This document shows positions 38,601-46,289 of a DNA stretch of 64,000 bases, in pieces. Position 1 is the first letter of the stretch. The number at the start of each line of letters is the position of its first letter. The notes under the pieces are model-generated. The model was not told the origin of the DNA. It saw only the letters and a program-made list of their open reading frames with translations, and did not search any database. The stretch comes from Rhodoferax sp. (GTDB lineage Bacteria; Pseudomonadota; Gammaproteobacteria; Burkholderiales; Burkholderiaceae_C): NCBI RefSeq assembly GCF_030697375.1, contig NZ_JAUYQD010000022.1, forward strand, positions 62,001-126,000, given 5' to 3'. The position numbers and the translations under genes were made by a program.

Positions 38601-39851
38601 ACGGGTTTTCTGGCGGCCCAGCAATTCGGCGGTTTGGGCGGCGATGAAATGTTGCCCGGCGGCCTCGCTTTTCAGGTGCAACTCTTGCAGCAGCAGAAAT
38701 TTAGGATCGGTCAGGGGCACCCCCAGCCATTCGTCGATCAACAGAAAAAACAATTTGTAGAGGGGCGCATCCTCGGAGTTGAATTCACTGCCGACAATGG
38801 TTTGTGACTGCGCGGTTTGCACCTGATGCAGGTGGCGCAACTGCTCAAACACCGGGTGGTAGCCGTCCAGACGCCGCACGGCGATGTCCAAGTAGGTCAG
38901 TGCTTTTTTATGGTGCTTTTCTTGGGCGCTGCGCAGCAGGGCCAACATGTGCAAAAAGCCAGTCAAACCACTGAAAACGTTGGTGCGCTTCATGCTGGTG
39001 GCACGAAAGGCCTTAAGGGCGGCTTCAAAGCCGTCAATGGCTGGCTCCAGCTTGCCGCGCAGCAAGGCCATGGCGCTGTGCAGTGCCAGGCATGGGCCTT
39101 CGGGCCGGTTGGCAAGGATGTTCTCAGCCTGGTCAAACTGGCCGGACAACAAAACATACTCGGCGTACATGGCGATAAAGCCGGGCCGGTGTGTGCCGGG
39201 TGCTTTGCCTTTGAACACCGATTCGGCGTAAGCCACGATGGGTTTGGATTCGCGCAGGCCCAGCATGGCATCTTGCAACAGCGTGGCCAGAACCGCTTCT
39301 TGCATCTCGGGGTGCAGCAGCGCCATGAAGCGCTCGGTAAAGGGGCGCCCGCAAATGTCAACGTAGGGGTGCTGCCGGCGAAAGGCAGAAAAATCTGAAC
39401 ACGCCACCAAGTATTTGGACACCGTGTCTCTGTCTTTGCCACTGATCAAGGCACGGCGCAGGGCGCGGATGCCCTGTTGGTAGTTTGCGAAACGAATCTG
39501 GCCGGCATAGCTTGAGATTCTTTCAATGCTTTCAACAGCAGCACAAAGGCTGTCCAATTGCGCACGGGTGATGGCGCTGTGGATCGCAGTGTCCACCAGC
39601 GCCGGCGCACACTGGTATTCCCCTGCGCTGGTGTGCGCAATCAGGCCTTGCAGCACCAATTCAGCCAACAGCGCGTCCATGCTATTGCCGTTGTAGCCCG
39701 TGCCTTTGGGGGACTTCAGGTTGGCCTTGGCCAGGTACTCCATCAGCCGAGAGCGGCTGTTGATCGGCCCCATCAGCGCCAGAATGGAGACAAGGGCCTG
39801 TTCAGTGGGGTGCCGCAGCGCAAAACGCTCCGTCAACGTGGATGGTTTCAT
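35649..39851 (-). CDS. SNF2-family DNA-dependent ATPase/helicase
   Basis: The 1400-residue protein has a C-terminal Swi2/Snf2 motor of about 500 residues. It carries ADDMGLGKTLQALALLL (Walker A), LVLDEAQAIKN (DEAQ box), SGTPLENHLGELWNLFRFINP, VFSQFVAHLSL, and DRAHRIGQTRPVT (motif VI). The N-terminal 800 residues are unrecognised, with helical repeat-like stretches and a beta-rich middle. This architecture resembles HepA/RapA-like or bacterial SNF2 proteins of uncertain role (RNA-polymerase recycling or DNA repair). The start at 39851 (MKPSTLTERF) is preferred over a TTG 12 bases upstream; neither has a clear ribosome site. Confidence 0.85.
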   Translation of the reverse strand: MKPSTLTERFALRHPTEQALVSILALMGPINSRSRLMEYLAKANLKSPKGTGYNGNSMDALLAELVLQGLIAHTSAGEYQCAPALVDTAIHSAITRAQLDSLCAAVESIERISSYAGQIRFANYQQGIRALRRALISGKDRDTVSKYLVACSDFSAFRRQHPYVDICGRPFTERFMALLHPEMQEAVLATLLQDAMLGLRESKPIVAYAESVFKGKAPGTHRPGFIAMYAEYVLLSGQFDQAENILANRPEGPCLALHSAMALLRGKLEPAIDGFEAALKAFRATSMKRTNVFSGLTGFLHMLALLRSAQEKHHKKALTYLDIAVRRLDGYHPVFEQLRHLHQVQTAQSQTIVGSEFNSEDAPLYKLFFLLIDEWLGVPLTDPKFLLLQELHLKSEAAGQHFIAAQTAELLGRQKTRVSPTDSALFLQRAETLRRQQGSVCLLDWFEKQEPWQRQLAALAQLSAPAKDSTSTSGPTPARLVWEIQIGPRHIALYPREQKRKGQTAWTGGRAVALKRLSESPEEFDYLSPQDRQVCACIKKSNYGYYGGIEYEINSLQALPHLINHPLVFSMESPGVRVEILRGMLELEIKKADANTLTLRLQPPLGSQSDSVIVSRETPTRLRVIEVTEDHRRIGNILGESLNVPVRAKAQVLDAIRAISSLITIQSDLDVLPSNLPQVEADSRLHVHLMPLGAGLKVSLRVRPFTDAGPYYPPGAGAENVIAEIAGKPLQAHRHLAQELEAAKALETSCQVWRDTLEEHGERTIEDPQDCLELLLQLQAQADTVVLAWPEGEKFKVSRELGGSHFSMAIKRQQDWFSVTGELQVDDKQVLDLQRLLELTATGHGRFIHLGDNQFLALTEAFRRRLDELRAYSEQRGKDLRIHPLAAGALQDLATDAGKLKTDKFWKEHLAKLGELDTLQPVLPATLRADLRDYQFSGFEWLNRLAHWGVGACLADDMGLGKTLQALALLLSRGPQGPALVVAPTSVCMNWMGEVARFAPTLRVIVFGSGDRQQTLTDLQPLDLVVTSYGLLQQEAERFAAVRWHTLVLDEAQAIKNQATKRSQAAMALQGDFRVILSGTPLENHLGELWNLFRFINPGLLGSLEQFNERYAGPIERLQSAEARNRLRKLIGPFILRRTKSQVLSELPSRTEILRQVALTTEEKALYEALRRQALERLAAAKAGAGDAGGKDNGQRYIEILAEIMKLRRACCNPALVAPELGLPSSKLAAFGELLDELLANRHKALVFSQFVAHLSLIRAYLDERGVRYQYLDGSTPMQERKQRVDAFQAGEGDVFLISLKAGGTGLNLTAADYVIHMDPWWNPAVEDQASDRAHRIGQTRPVTIYRLVAQDTIEEKIVDLHKTKRALADSLLEGSDMAAKMSADDMLALLQEEWQPQGE

Positions 39852-39937
39852 GGGGAGGTTCAAGGGTAGACACGGTTCGGGGCGGTGAATTCAACTTGGA
39901 TGCTCATACGCAGGAATTGTGCTGCGGAAGTGCGCGC

Positions 39938-40453
39938 CTAAGGGGCATCGCCGCGAATCGATTCAAACAGGGTTTGCGGCTCTGCCACCGTGACACATTG
40001 CGGCAGCGCACCTTGCAAGAATTGCAAAACACATGCCTCGACACCGGCTCCCCACATCGGGACAGTTTCAACCATGCTTCCATCCCGTCGCACAAACCGG
40101 TAGGTGCGTCGCCCCACACGACCGTAGACCAGCAGTTCCTGCAGCTCGTCGAGCGCGAATGTCAGCGCGCCACGCGAGTCCTCAGGGCGCGCAAAAACGA
40201 GAGTGCCTTGCCTGATGGCGACGCTGGGCGGTCCGAGCGGGCCGAACTTCCGATACGTCAACACGCGGAAAGTGAATGGAACGCCAAGCACGGCCAAATA
40301 CAGCAGCGCATGGGGGGGCGCCAGTCTGCCCAAAAGAAAACTCGCTGCGAGGAAGAGTAGCGTCATTGCAAACAGAGTGGCTTCCAGCCGGAAACGCGGC
40401 GGTTGGTACACACCATCTTGCGTCACAACGACGGACTGAAAGAGCAAACTCAT
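39938..40453 (-). CDS. two-helix membrane protein of unknown function
   Basis: The 171-residue protein has a short N-terminal strand region, then two predicted transmembrane helices (about residues 26-42 and 48-62). A cytosolic beta-rich domain follows (TYRKFGPLGPPSVAIRQGTLVFARPEDSRGALTFALDEL). Helices followed by a strand-rich half recall PH-domain-type membrane proteins, but no family is claimed. It is 86 bases upstream of the SNF2 gene start on the same strand, so co-transcription is possible. Confidence 0.6.
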   Translation of the reverse strand: MSLLFQSVVVTQDGVYQPPRFRLEATLFAMTLLFLAASFLLGRLAPPHALLYLAVLGVPFTFRVLTYRKFGPLGPPSVAIRQGTLVFARPEDSRGALTFALDELQELLVYGRVGRRTYRFVRRDGSMVETVPMWGAGVEACVLQFLQGALPQCVTVAEPQTLFESIRGDAP

Positions 40454-40554
40454 GTGTTCAATGATGGCTGGATGAAGAAAACCATGTCAGCACGGTGGCG
40501 GATGGCGCCGAAGAACCAGCCCGCTGTCGCGCGCAAATGAAGTCGCCGCCCAGA

Positions 40555-40935
40555 CTACGCCTTGCCCACGGGTACCGTGAACCACCACAGGGCGTACAAA
40601 ATCACACACAGGCCATCAATCACCAGCACCGGGTGCATGCCTTGCAAGGCGGGCGTGGTCCAGCCCATCGCCACCAGGACGCAAAGGCCCAGTTTCTCTA
40701 GTCCGGCCGCCAAGACGATGGGGTGGCGAATGTCCGGGTGGCGCGCGGCATACACCAGCAATGCGCCAAAGCAAAAGGCCAGCAGCCCCCAGTGCTGGGC
40801 GTGCAGCAGGCCCACCGCATCGCCCACTTGCAAACCCGAAACCGCCAGCACGGCGGTGGGGGCAAAGAACTGGGCCAAAGGCAGCATCGTGATGAAGCCA
40901 GTGGCATACAAAACATGGGTGAAATACTTGCTCAT
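40555..40935 (-). CDS. small integral membrane protein
   Basis: The 126-residue hydrophobic protein has about four predicted helices (THVLYATGFITMLPLAQFF; GLLAFCFGALLVYAA; HPIVLAAGLEKLGLCVLVAMG; VIDGLCVILYALWW). The upstream ATG at 41037 adds 34 polar residues without a membrane signal, so MSKYFTHVLY (40935) is preferred. No family is recognised. No neighbouring gene is coupled to it. Confidence 0.6.
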   Translation of the reverse strand: MSKYFTHVLYATGFITMLPLAQFFAPTAVLAVSGLQVGDAVGLLHAQHWGLLAFCFGALLVYAARHPDIRHPIVLAAGLEKLGLCVLVAMGWTTPALQGMHPVLVIDGLCVILYALWWFTVPVGKA

Positions 40936-41149
40936 GTTGCGCGTCCTGATGTGTGTGGGCGGGCCATTGTGCCCGACGCTTGCACCGCTCGCAAACGCAG
41001 CGCCGTAGTCGCAAAGGCCTTCTGTTGACGCCGCCACCGTTGTGAGCCACCTGCCGGAAATGCATTGACCCAGGTCGGTGCGTCAAAATCGGCGCCGTAT
41101 ATGGGTTGGTGGACCGACTGTAGGGGAAGATGCAAGCGAAATATGCCGC

Positions 41150-41192
41150 TAGCCCCCGTGAAATAAGCGCAAGCAGCTATGAAAAGTATAGC
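41150..41192 (+). repeat. 43-bp dispersed element, copy d (intergenic)
   Basis: TAGCCC, eleven bases, GCGCAAGCAGCTAT, seven bases and ATAGC. Here GCTAT and ATAGC form a perfect 5-bp stem. It lies just beyond the stop of a small membrane-protein gene and is the best match to the consensus among the intergenic copies. Confidence 0.85.
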
Positions 41193-41216
41193 GAATACGA
41201 CAGCTTCATCACAACT

Positions 41217-41621
41217 TCATCTGAAGACGGCGGACAGCGCGAACAAACCAAGGGCCAGCACAAAGCAATTTCTGGGCACGCTGAACCAAAACCGGTGGGC
41301 CAGGTAAATGTAGAGGGCAGGCACCAGGAACAGGCCCAGGTTCAAGGACACCGAGGATTGCAACAGGCCCGGACTCTCAAGCGCCAGCGTGGCGTAGAAC
41401 CAGCCGAAAAGCACCATGCCCAGGCTGTGGCTCAGGTGGAAACCCCGGATGGCATTCCACAGATTTCCGGTTTGGGACAGGCCGACTTTGCCGATCTTGA
41501 TTTGTGCCAGCAGGTTTGGGTCGTGGGGCTCCAACTTCGTGCTGAACAGCGTCAGCGCGGCGTGCCCGACACCGAGAATGACAAATACCGAACAGCCGAG
41601 TATCAACAGTGTGGTTTCCAT
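41217..41621 (-). CDS. small membrane protein, last gene of the ABC1 operon
   Basis: The 134-residue protein has about four helices (METTLLILGCSVFVILGVGHAALTLFS; a FHLSHSLGMVLFGWFYATLAL segment; NLGLFLVPALYIYLAHRFWF; a C-terminal helix). It resembles the LIC_13387-type small membrane proteins but I am not certain. It begins two bases before the end of the ABC1-kinase gene and is probably co-transcribed. A 219-residue upstream extension is an artefact of the kinase gene's other frame. Confidence 0.6.
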   Translation of the reverse strand: METTLLILGCSVFVILGVGHAALTLFSTKLEPHDPNLLAQIKIGKVGLSQTGNLWNAIRGFHLSHSLGMVLFGWFYATLALESPGLLQSSVSLNLGLFLVPALYIYLAHRFWFSVPRNCFVLALGLFALSAVFR

Positions 41622-41623
41622 TT

Positions 41624-42961
41624 TTAATGTATCCAGGGGTTGGTAGTGCGCACGCGGGCGCCCAGGGTTTTGAGCAACTGGGTCAGGCCCAGGTAGGCGC
41701 GGTCGAAGTAAGGGAGGTCGGGCGGAACCGCTTGCAGGAACTGCACGGCCTGGCGCTGGTGTTCGGGTTTGGAGCCGGGGTAGGGCGGGTGCTGCGTGAA
41801 GTCGTAGACCGACACCGTGAATGGCAGACGCTGCCAGGCTTGCATGTCCGCCAGGGCGGGCAGCAGTTGGGTGCAAAAATCGTGCGCGCTCAGCGCGGGA
41901 TCAATCAGCCCCAAGCTGCGGTAGGCCTGCTGCACGCGCTGGGTGTCCAAGGGGCTGTGCAGCAGGGTGGACCAGACGCTGGCAACGGCCTCGCAAAAAT
42001 CCGGGCTCAAGGCGCGGGTGCAGCCAAAGTCCAGCAAGCCCAGTTGCCCATCGGGCATGAAGAGGTAATTGCCGGGGTGGGGGTCGGCCTGCAGGCGGTG
42101 CAGCACAAAGGCGCAGTGCATAAAGGTGTCGAACAGCAACTGGCCGTAGCGGTCGCGCTGTTCCTGGCTGGGCTGGGTTTGCAGCCATTCGTTGACGTGT
42201 TGGCCGGCCAAGTGCCGCATGGTCAGCATCCGCTTTGTCGTGCGGTCCATCACCGGCTGCGGTATCACCAGGCCGGGCAGCGTCAGGTGTTGGCTAAACC
42301 ATTGCAGGGCTTGCGCTTCGTGCAGGTAGTCCAGCTCTTCGGCCAGTTTGCACTCAATGTCGGCCATCACGCGCTCGACGATGCTGGCCTTGGGTAAGGC
42401 GTCGGAGTGGCCGCCCAGTGTTTGCAGCAGGCTGCGCAGCATGCGCATGTCGCTGCCAATGGAGGCCGCCATGCCGGGGTATTGCAGCTTGACGGCCACC
42501 GCGTCGCCATTGGCCAGCGTGGCGGCGTGGACCTGGCCCAGGCTGGCGGCGGCAAAGGCCTGCGGTTCGAAGTGCTGAAACAGCGTGTGCGGGTCCTGGC
42601 CCAACTCCTGGCGCATCACTTTGACAACCACGGCGCGGTTCAGCGGTGTGACCTGGTAGTGGGCGCGGGCCAGCTCCTGGCGCATGCCATCGGGCAAAAA
42701 GCCCAGCTCCATGCTCATCAGTTGCGAGGCCTTCAGCGCCGTACCCTTGAGCTGGTTCAGCGCCGCAAACAGAATGCGGCCCAGCTCGGCCTCGTGTGCC
42801 GCGCGGGCCTTGGCCTGCTGTGCGTCGTCGCGGGTCAGGGACTGCGCCTTGTGGCCCAGATGCGCCAGGCCGGCGCGCGCCACCGCCATGCCTGCAATGG
42901 CGCCGCGCGACAGCCGCCCGGTGCTGGGCAGCTCCGACTCCTTGCTGTCCTTTTTAGCCAT
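41624..42961 (-). CDS. ABC1/UbiB-family atypical kinase
   Basis: The 445-residue protein has the ABC1 kinase core: ALKASQLMSMELGFLPD (the KxGQ motif in variant form with serine), VAVKLQYPGMAASI (nucleotide-binding lysine), EELDYLHEA, RLQADPHPGNYLF and LLDFGCTR. ABC1 kinases assist quinone or lipid metabolism, though this lacks the N-terminal helix and is not next to ubiquinone genes. The start at 42961 (MAKKDSKE) overlaps the preceding gene by eight bases; the frame upstream is out of phase with it. It may act on membrane lipids with its operon partners. Confidence 0.82.
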   Translation of the reverse strand: MAKKDSKESELPSTGRLSRGAIAGMAVARAGLAHLGHKAQSLTRDDAQQAKARAAHEAELGRILFAALNQLKGTALKASQLMSMELGFLPDGMRQELARAHYQVTPLNRAVVVKVMRQELGQDPHTLFQHFEPQAFAAASLGQVHAATLANGDAVAVKLQYPGMAASIGSDMRMLRSLLQTLGGHSDALPKASIVERVMADIECKLAEELDYLHEAQALQWFSQHLTLPGLVIPQPVMDRTTKRMLTMRHLAGQHVNEWLQTQPSQEQRDRYGQLLFDTFMHCAFVLHRLQADPHPGNYLFMPDGQLGLLDFGCTRALSPDFCEAVASVWSTLLHSPLDTQRVQQAYRSLGLIDPALSAHDFCTQLLPALADMQAWQRLPFTVSVYDFTQHPPYPGSKPEHQRQAVQFLQAVPPDLPYFDRAYLGLTQLLKTLGARVRTTNPWIH

Positions 42962-43466
42962 GCGCCACCTGCGCCAGCATGCGCGGCACGATGGCACTGT
43001 GCACCGGCCCGACGACAGCCATGTACAAGCGCCCCAGGCGGTTGTGGATGTGCACCACGGTGCCCAGCGACACCATGGGTTGGCCGTCCACCAGGTGTTT
43101 GACCAGCGACAACTGCACCAGCAAATGCTTGTCGTCGTCAAACAGGATCACCTCGTTGTCTTGCAGATGTTTCAGGCTGAAGATGCCCACGCGGTCACCG
43201 ACTTGGTAGGCATGGGCCGGCTTGCGGTTGACGGCCGTGGACAAGTTGCCCAGGTGCTTGAGCCCGACCAGGCGCACGGCTTGGTTGCGCATCGCCATCA
43301 GCGCATTCATCCAGCCCGGCGTGCGGGTCACCAGCATCAGATAGGTCTCCAAGGCATTCTTGTCCGGCCACAGGTCGTCGAACCGGTAGCAGTCGGCAAA
43401 GTCGGAACCCAGCAGGGTCTGGGCAATACGGCTGCCGTTGGGCAGGTCACAGAGCAGCGGTTTCAT
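42954..43466 (-). CDS. DUF2867-like protein
   Basis: The 170-residue cytosolic protein has an alternating strand pattern and the segment DRVGIFSLKHLQDNEVILFDDDKHLLVQLSL. It looks like DUF2867, a START/Bet-v-1-like fold found with nitroreductase-type or lipid proteins; the assignment is from pattern memory. Its stop overlaps the kinase start, and its ATG overlaps the TetR stop (four bases), so all three are translationally coupled. Function is unknown. Confidence 0.6.
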   Translation of the reverse strand: MKPLLCDLPNGSRIAQTLLGSDFADCYRFDDLWPDKNALETYLMLVTRTPGWMNALMAMRNQAVRLVGLKHLGNLSTAVNRKPAHAYQVGDRVGIFSLKHLQDNEVILFDDDKHLLVQLSLVKHLVDGQPMVSLGTVVHIHNRLGRLYMAVVGPVHSAIVPRMLAQVAHG

Positions 43467-44206
43467 TTGCGTGCTCCACCCAAATCGCCCAGGCCGCGCC
43501 GGGCCAGTTGCAGCAAATCCAGCAGGCCCGTGCCGTCGTGCATGAGGCGTGCCATTTGGCTGCGCACCATGAATCCGCCCAGCTCCAGCAGCTTGTCCAC
43601 CAGGCCGCTCTTCAGCGCCAGCACCAGCACGCCCAGGCTCAGGTCCACCATTTGCGTGGTGTTGGCAAACTGCTCCGATTCATCGCGCAGCCAGTAGGCC
43701 ATGACGCCGTAGACATAGTCGGCCAGCAGCCCGGCCAGGCTGGGCTTGAAGCCGCAGGGCACGATTTCCTGGGAGGCCTCGGCCTGCTCCAGCAACTGGA
43801 TGAAGGCATTTTTGAGCAGCGGCTTGCCCGGCAGTTGTTCACCCAGCAGCAGCATGGGTGCGCGTTCCACCAGGCCGCGCGCCAAGCCTACAAATTCGCG
43901 GTCGGCCAGCAGAATTTCCAGCAGGCTGTCGATCAGCAACTGCATGCGCTCGTGCAGCGAAAAATCTTGGTGCCCCGGTGTTGTGCCGGCTTGCGCCAGC
44001 GCGTCGCTTATGGCCTGTTCAAAGTAAGCGGTGACCAGTTTCTCTTTGGTGGGAAAGTACTTGTAGATGGTGGCGTCGCCGATGTCGGCGGCGCGTGCGA
44101 TTTGCTTCATCGTCGTGCCTTCAAACCCGTGCTGGGTCATCAGGTCTACCGCCGTTTTGATGATAAGCCGGTGGTTTTTGGCTTGTTGGGCTTTGGTGGT
44201 GCGCAT
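43463..44206 (-). CDS. TetR-family transcriptional regulator
   Basis: The 247-residue protein has a TetR N-terminal helix-turn-helix (AVDLMTQHGFEGTTMKQIARAADIGDATIYKYFPTKEKL, about residues 18-60). A long ligand-binding domain follows. It is first of a four-gene operon (TetR, DUF2867-like, ABC1 kinase, small membrane protein) and likely represses it. The start ATG fits the conserved N-terminus. Inducer unknown. Confidence 0.85.
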   Translation of the reverse strand: MRTTKAQQAKNHRLIIKTAVDLMTQHGFEGTTMKQIARAADIGDATIYKYFPTKEKLVTAYFEQAISDALAQAGTTPGHQDFSLHERMQLLIDSLLEILLADREFVGLARGLVERAPMLLLGEQLPGKPLLKNAFIQLLEQAEASQEIVPCGFKPSLAGLLADYVYGVMAYWLRDESEQFANTTQMVDLSLGVLVLALKSGLVDKLLELGGFMVRSQMARLMHDGTGLLDLLQLARRGLGDLGGARK

Positions 44207-44257
44207 GGGGACTATGAAAGTAAAGCTAGTGGGATGGCAGCTGGGAGGCGGGTGCGC

Positions 44258-44689
44258 TTACAGCGTGTGCCAGACCTGGGTGAGACCCAGCAGATGGACA
44301 GCACCGTAGAAAATGCAGACGAACGAACTCCAGACCAGGAACGGCGTTGCCCTGGCGCGGGCGAAGGTGAGCAGCGGAACAATGGCAAGGCCCCGCACAA
44401 GGTAGATGCCGGTGATGACGACGAGTGCCAGCTTGAGCTGGGGCAGCGGTGCAAGAATGCCCGCCCCCGACAAGGCGTAGGCGGACCACAAGGCCAGAAC
44501 TGTGGCGATGCCTGAGGTCACCACAGCGGGGTAAAAGCGACCTGCAGCCGCGCTGGCCGCCATGCGCTCACCGGCCCCAAAAAAGCGGTACCACGGTGCG
44601 CCGCCCACCACGATGCCGACGTGCAGCAACGCGGCGACTGCACTCAGGCACGCAGCGACAAGGAGCGGTGTATTGGGTTCGGTAGCCAT
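44258..44689 (-). CDS. four-helix membrane protein of unknown function
   Basis: The 143-residue hydrophobic protein has about four helices (LLVAACLSAVAALLHVGIVV; a FYPAVVTSGIATVLALWSAYAL segment; LALVVITGIYLVRGLAIVPLL; FLVWSSFVCIFYGAVHLLGL). It lies 51 bases upstream of the TetR gene on the same strand. Arrangement resembles small inner-membrane proteins, but no family is assigned. It might share the TetR promoter region. Confidence 0.6.
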   Translation of the reverse strand: MATEPNTPLLVAACLSAVAALLHVGIVVGGAPWYRFFGAGERMAASAAAGRFYPAVVTSGIATVLALWSAYALSGAGILAPLPQLKLALVVITGIYLVRGLAIVPLLTFARARATPFLVWSSFVCIFYGAVHLLGLTQVWHTL

Positions 44690-44930
44690 GATTAATTAAA
44701 TTTGCTATGTAATAAATCGCAGTATATGGCGTTATTAAGAATAGTAAAAGTGTTTAATGCGAAAATTGCGGAGGACCTGCCATGACCACAACCGGATTGC
44801 CGCCCTGCACGGAAGCGCCAATGTGGATGACGTGGAGATCGTTCCCCCTGCCTGCAACGCCTCCCCAAAATAGTGTCTATCCGCAGGCCCGTATAGCGCC
44901 GCGGACCCTCGCGGTTTAAGCTTGGGCCCT

Positions 44931-46289
44931 ATGACTATGAAAGCCTACCGCGCCTCCCTTCTTTGGTTTGCCCCGCACAGCGAGGGCCCCCCCCGTGCCC
45001 TGTATGAACAAGACGGCCTCTTGGTGGTGGGCCCCGATGCCCAGGGCACCCAGGTGGTGCAGGCCATTGGCGCGTGGAGCCTTGTTGCGCCGCAGTACCC
45101 GCAGGTGCCGGTGGAGCACCTGCCCGGGCGCATCATTGCCCCCGGCTTTGTGGACCTGCATGTGCATTTTCCGCAGACCAACGTCATCGGCTCACCCGCC
45201 GAGGGCTTGCTGCCCTGGCTGGAAAACTACACTTTTCCTGAAGAAAAACGCTTCGCAGCCCCCGAATACAGTGCGCAAGCAGCTACCTTTTTTATAGCAG
45301 AACTGTTGCGCAACGGCGTCACCACGGCGCTGGCCTTTGCCACCTCGCACACCGAATCGGTGAACGCCTTGTTTGCCGCAGCGCAAGCCGAACGCATGCG
45401 TTTGGTCACCGGCCTGTGTTTGATGGACCGCCATGCCCCCGACGACTTGCTCAACCAGTGCGCACCTGCGGGCAGCGCTACCGGGGCCAAAGACGCCACC
45501 GAGCAAAGCCTGCTGGACTCGGAAGCCCTGATTCAGCGGTGGCACGGCCAAGACCGCCTGGGTTACGCCATCACCCCGCGTTTTGCGCCCACCTGCACCG
45601 ACGCCCAGTTGCGTGGCGCGGGGGAACTGGCGGCCCAATACCCCGATGTGTGGATTCAGTCGCATGTGGCTGAGAACAAGGACGAAATTGCCTGGGCCCG
45701 GGCCCTGTTTCCCGATTCCCGCAGCTACCTGGCCACCTATGCCGACTTTGGCCTGATGCGCAAAAAAGCCATCTACGCCCACTGCATCCATTTTGACGAC
45801 GACGACCGCCAACTGATGCGCGAGACCGGGGCCGCCGCCGCCATCAGCCCCACCAGCAACCTGTTTTTGGGCAGCGGCTTTTTTGACTACGCCGGGGCGG
45901 ACCGGGTCGGCTTTCGGTACGGGTTGGCCAGCGATGTGGGCGGCGGCACCAGTTTCAGCCCCTTTCACACCATGCTGGGCGCCTACTACGTGGGGCGCGA
46001 GGGGCAAACCAAAGCCGGTTTGTCCTTGTCACCCCAGGCGCTGTGGTGGCAGCACACCGCCGGGGCTGCGCAGGCCTTGGCACTGGACGGCGCCGATGGC
46101 CAGGCCGCCGTGGGCAACCTGCTGCCCGGCTGCGAGGCCGACTTTGTGGTGCTCAACCCCCAGGCCACGCCCTTGCTCGCGCGCAAGACGGCGCTGGCCA
46201 GCAATCTGGACGAACTGCTGTTTTCCATGATTGTTCTGGGGGACGACCGTTTGATTGAGAAAACGGTTATCTCACAAGCGACTGCTTAG
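44931..46289 (+). CDS. guaD: guanine deaminase
   Basis: The 452-residue zinc amidohydrolase has IIAPGFVDLHVHFPQTNVIGS (HxH), FPEEKRFA, HVAENKDEI, and ISPTSNLFLGSGFFD, with SDVGGGTSFSPF. These are signatures of GuaD, which turns guanine to xanthine. ATG at 44931 (MTMKAYRASLLW) is used; a TTG nine bases upstream is possible. A 43-bp repeat is read in frame as SAQAATFFIAEL at residues near 115-127, a region of the usual family length. It ends 23 bases into the opposite-strand cyclase gene. With adenine and 8-oxoguanine deaminases and Xdh, it completes purine-base breakdown to urate. Confidence 0.9.
   Translation: MTMKAYRASLLWFAPHSEGPPRALYEQDGLLVVGPDAQGTQVVQAIGAWSLVAPQYPQVPVEHLPGRIIAPGFVDLHVHFPQTNVIGSPAEGLLPWLENYTFPEEKRFAAPEYSAQAATFFIAELLRNGVTTALAFATSHTESVNALFAAAQAERMRLVTGLCLMDRHAPDDLLNQCAPAGSATGAKDATEQSLLDSEALIQRWHGQDRLGYAITPRFAPTCTDAQLRGAGELAAQYPDVWIQSHVAENKDEIAWARALFPDSRSYLATYADFGLMRKKAIYAHCIHFDDDDRQLMRETGAAAAISPTSNLFLGSGFFDYAGADRVGFRYGLASDVGGGTSFSPFHTMLGAYYVGREGQTKAGLSLSPQALWWQHTAGAAQALALDGADGQAAVGNLLPGCEADFVVLNPQATPLLARKTALASNLDELLFSMIVLGDDRLIEKTVISQATA
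45256..45298 (+). repeat. 43-bp dispersed element, copy e, within guaD
   Basis: CAGCCC, eleven bases, GCGCAAGCAGCTAC, a T run and ATAGC lie at standard spacing, in the sense direction of guaD. It is translated as PEYSAQAATFFIAEL. It is the only sense-strand coding copy of the eight. Confidence 0.75.

Noticed and set aside
44780..44872. A 30-codon frame with GGAGG upstream, before guaD
   Set aside because: The ribosome site is good, but the peptide (MTTTGLPPCTEAPMWMTW) has no recognised relative and may be a remnant. I did not list it as a gene.
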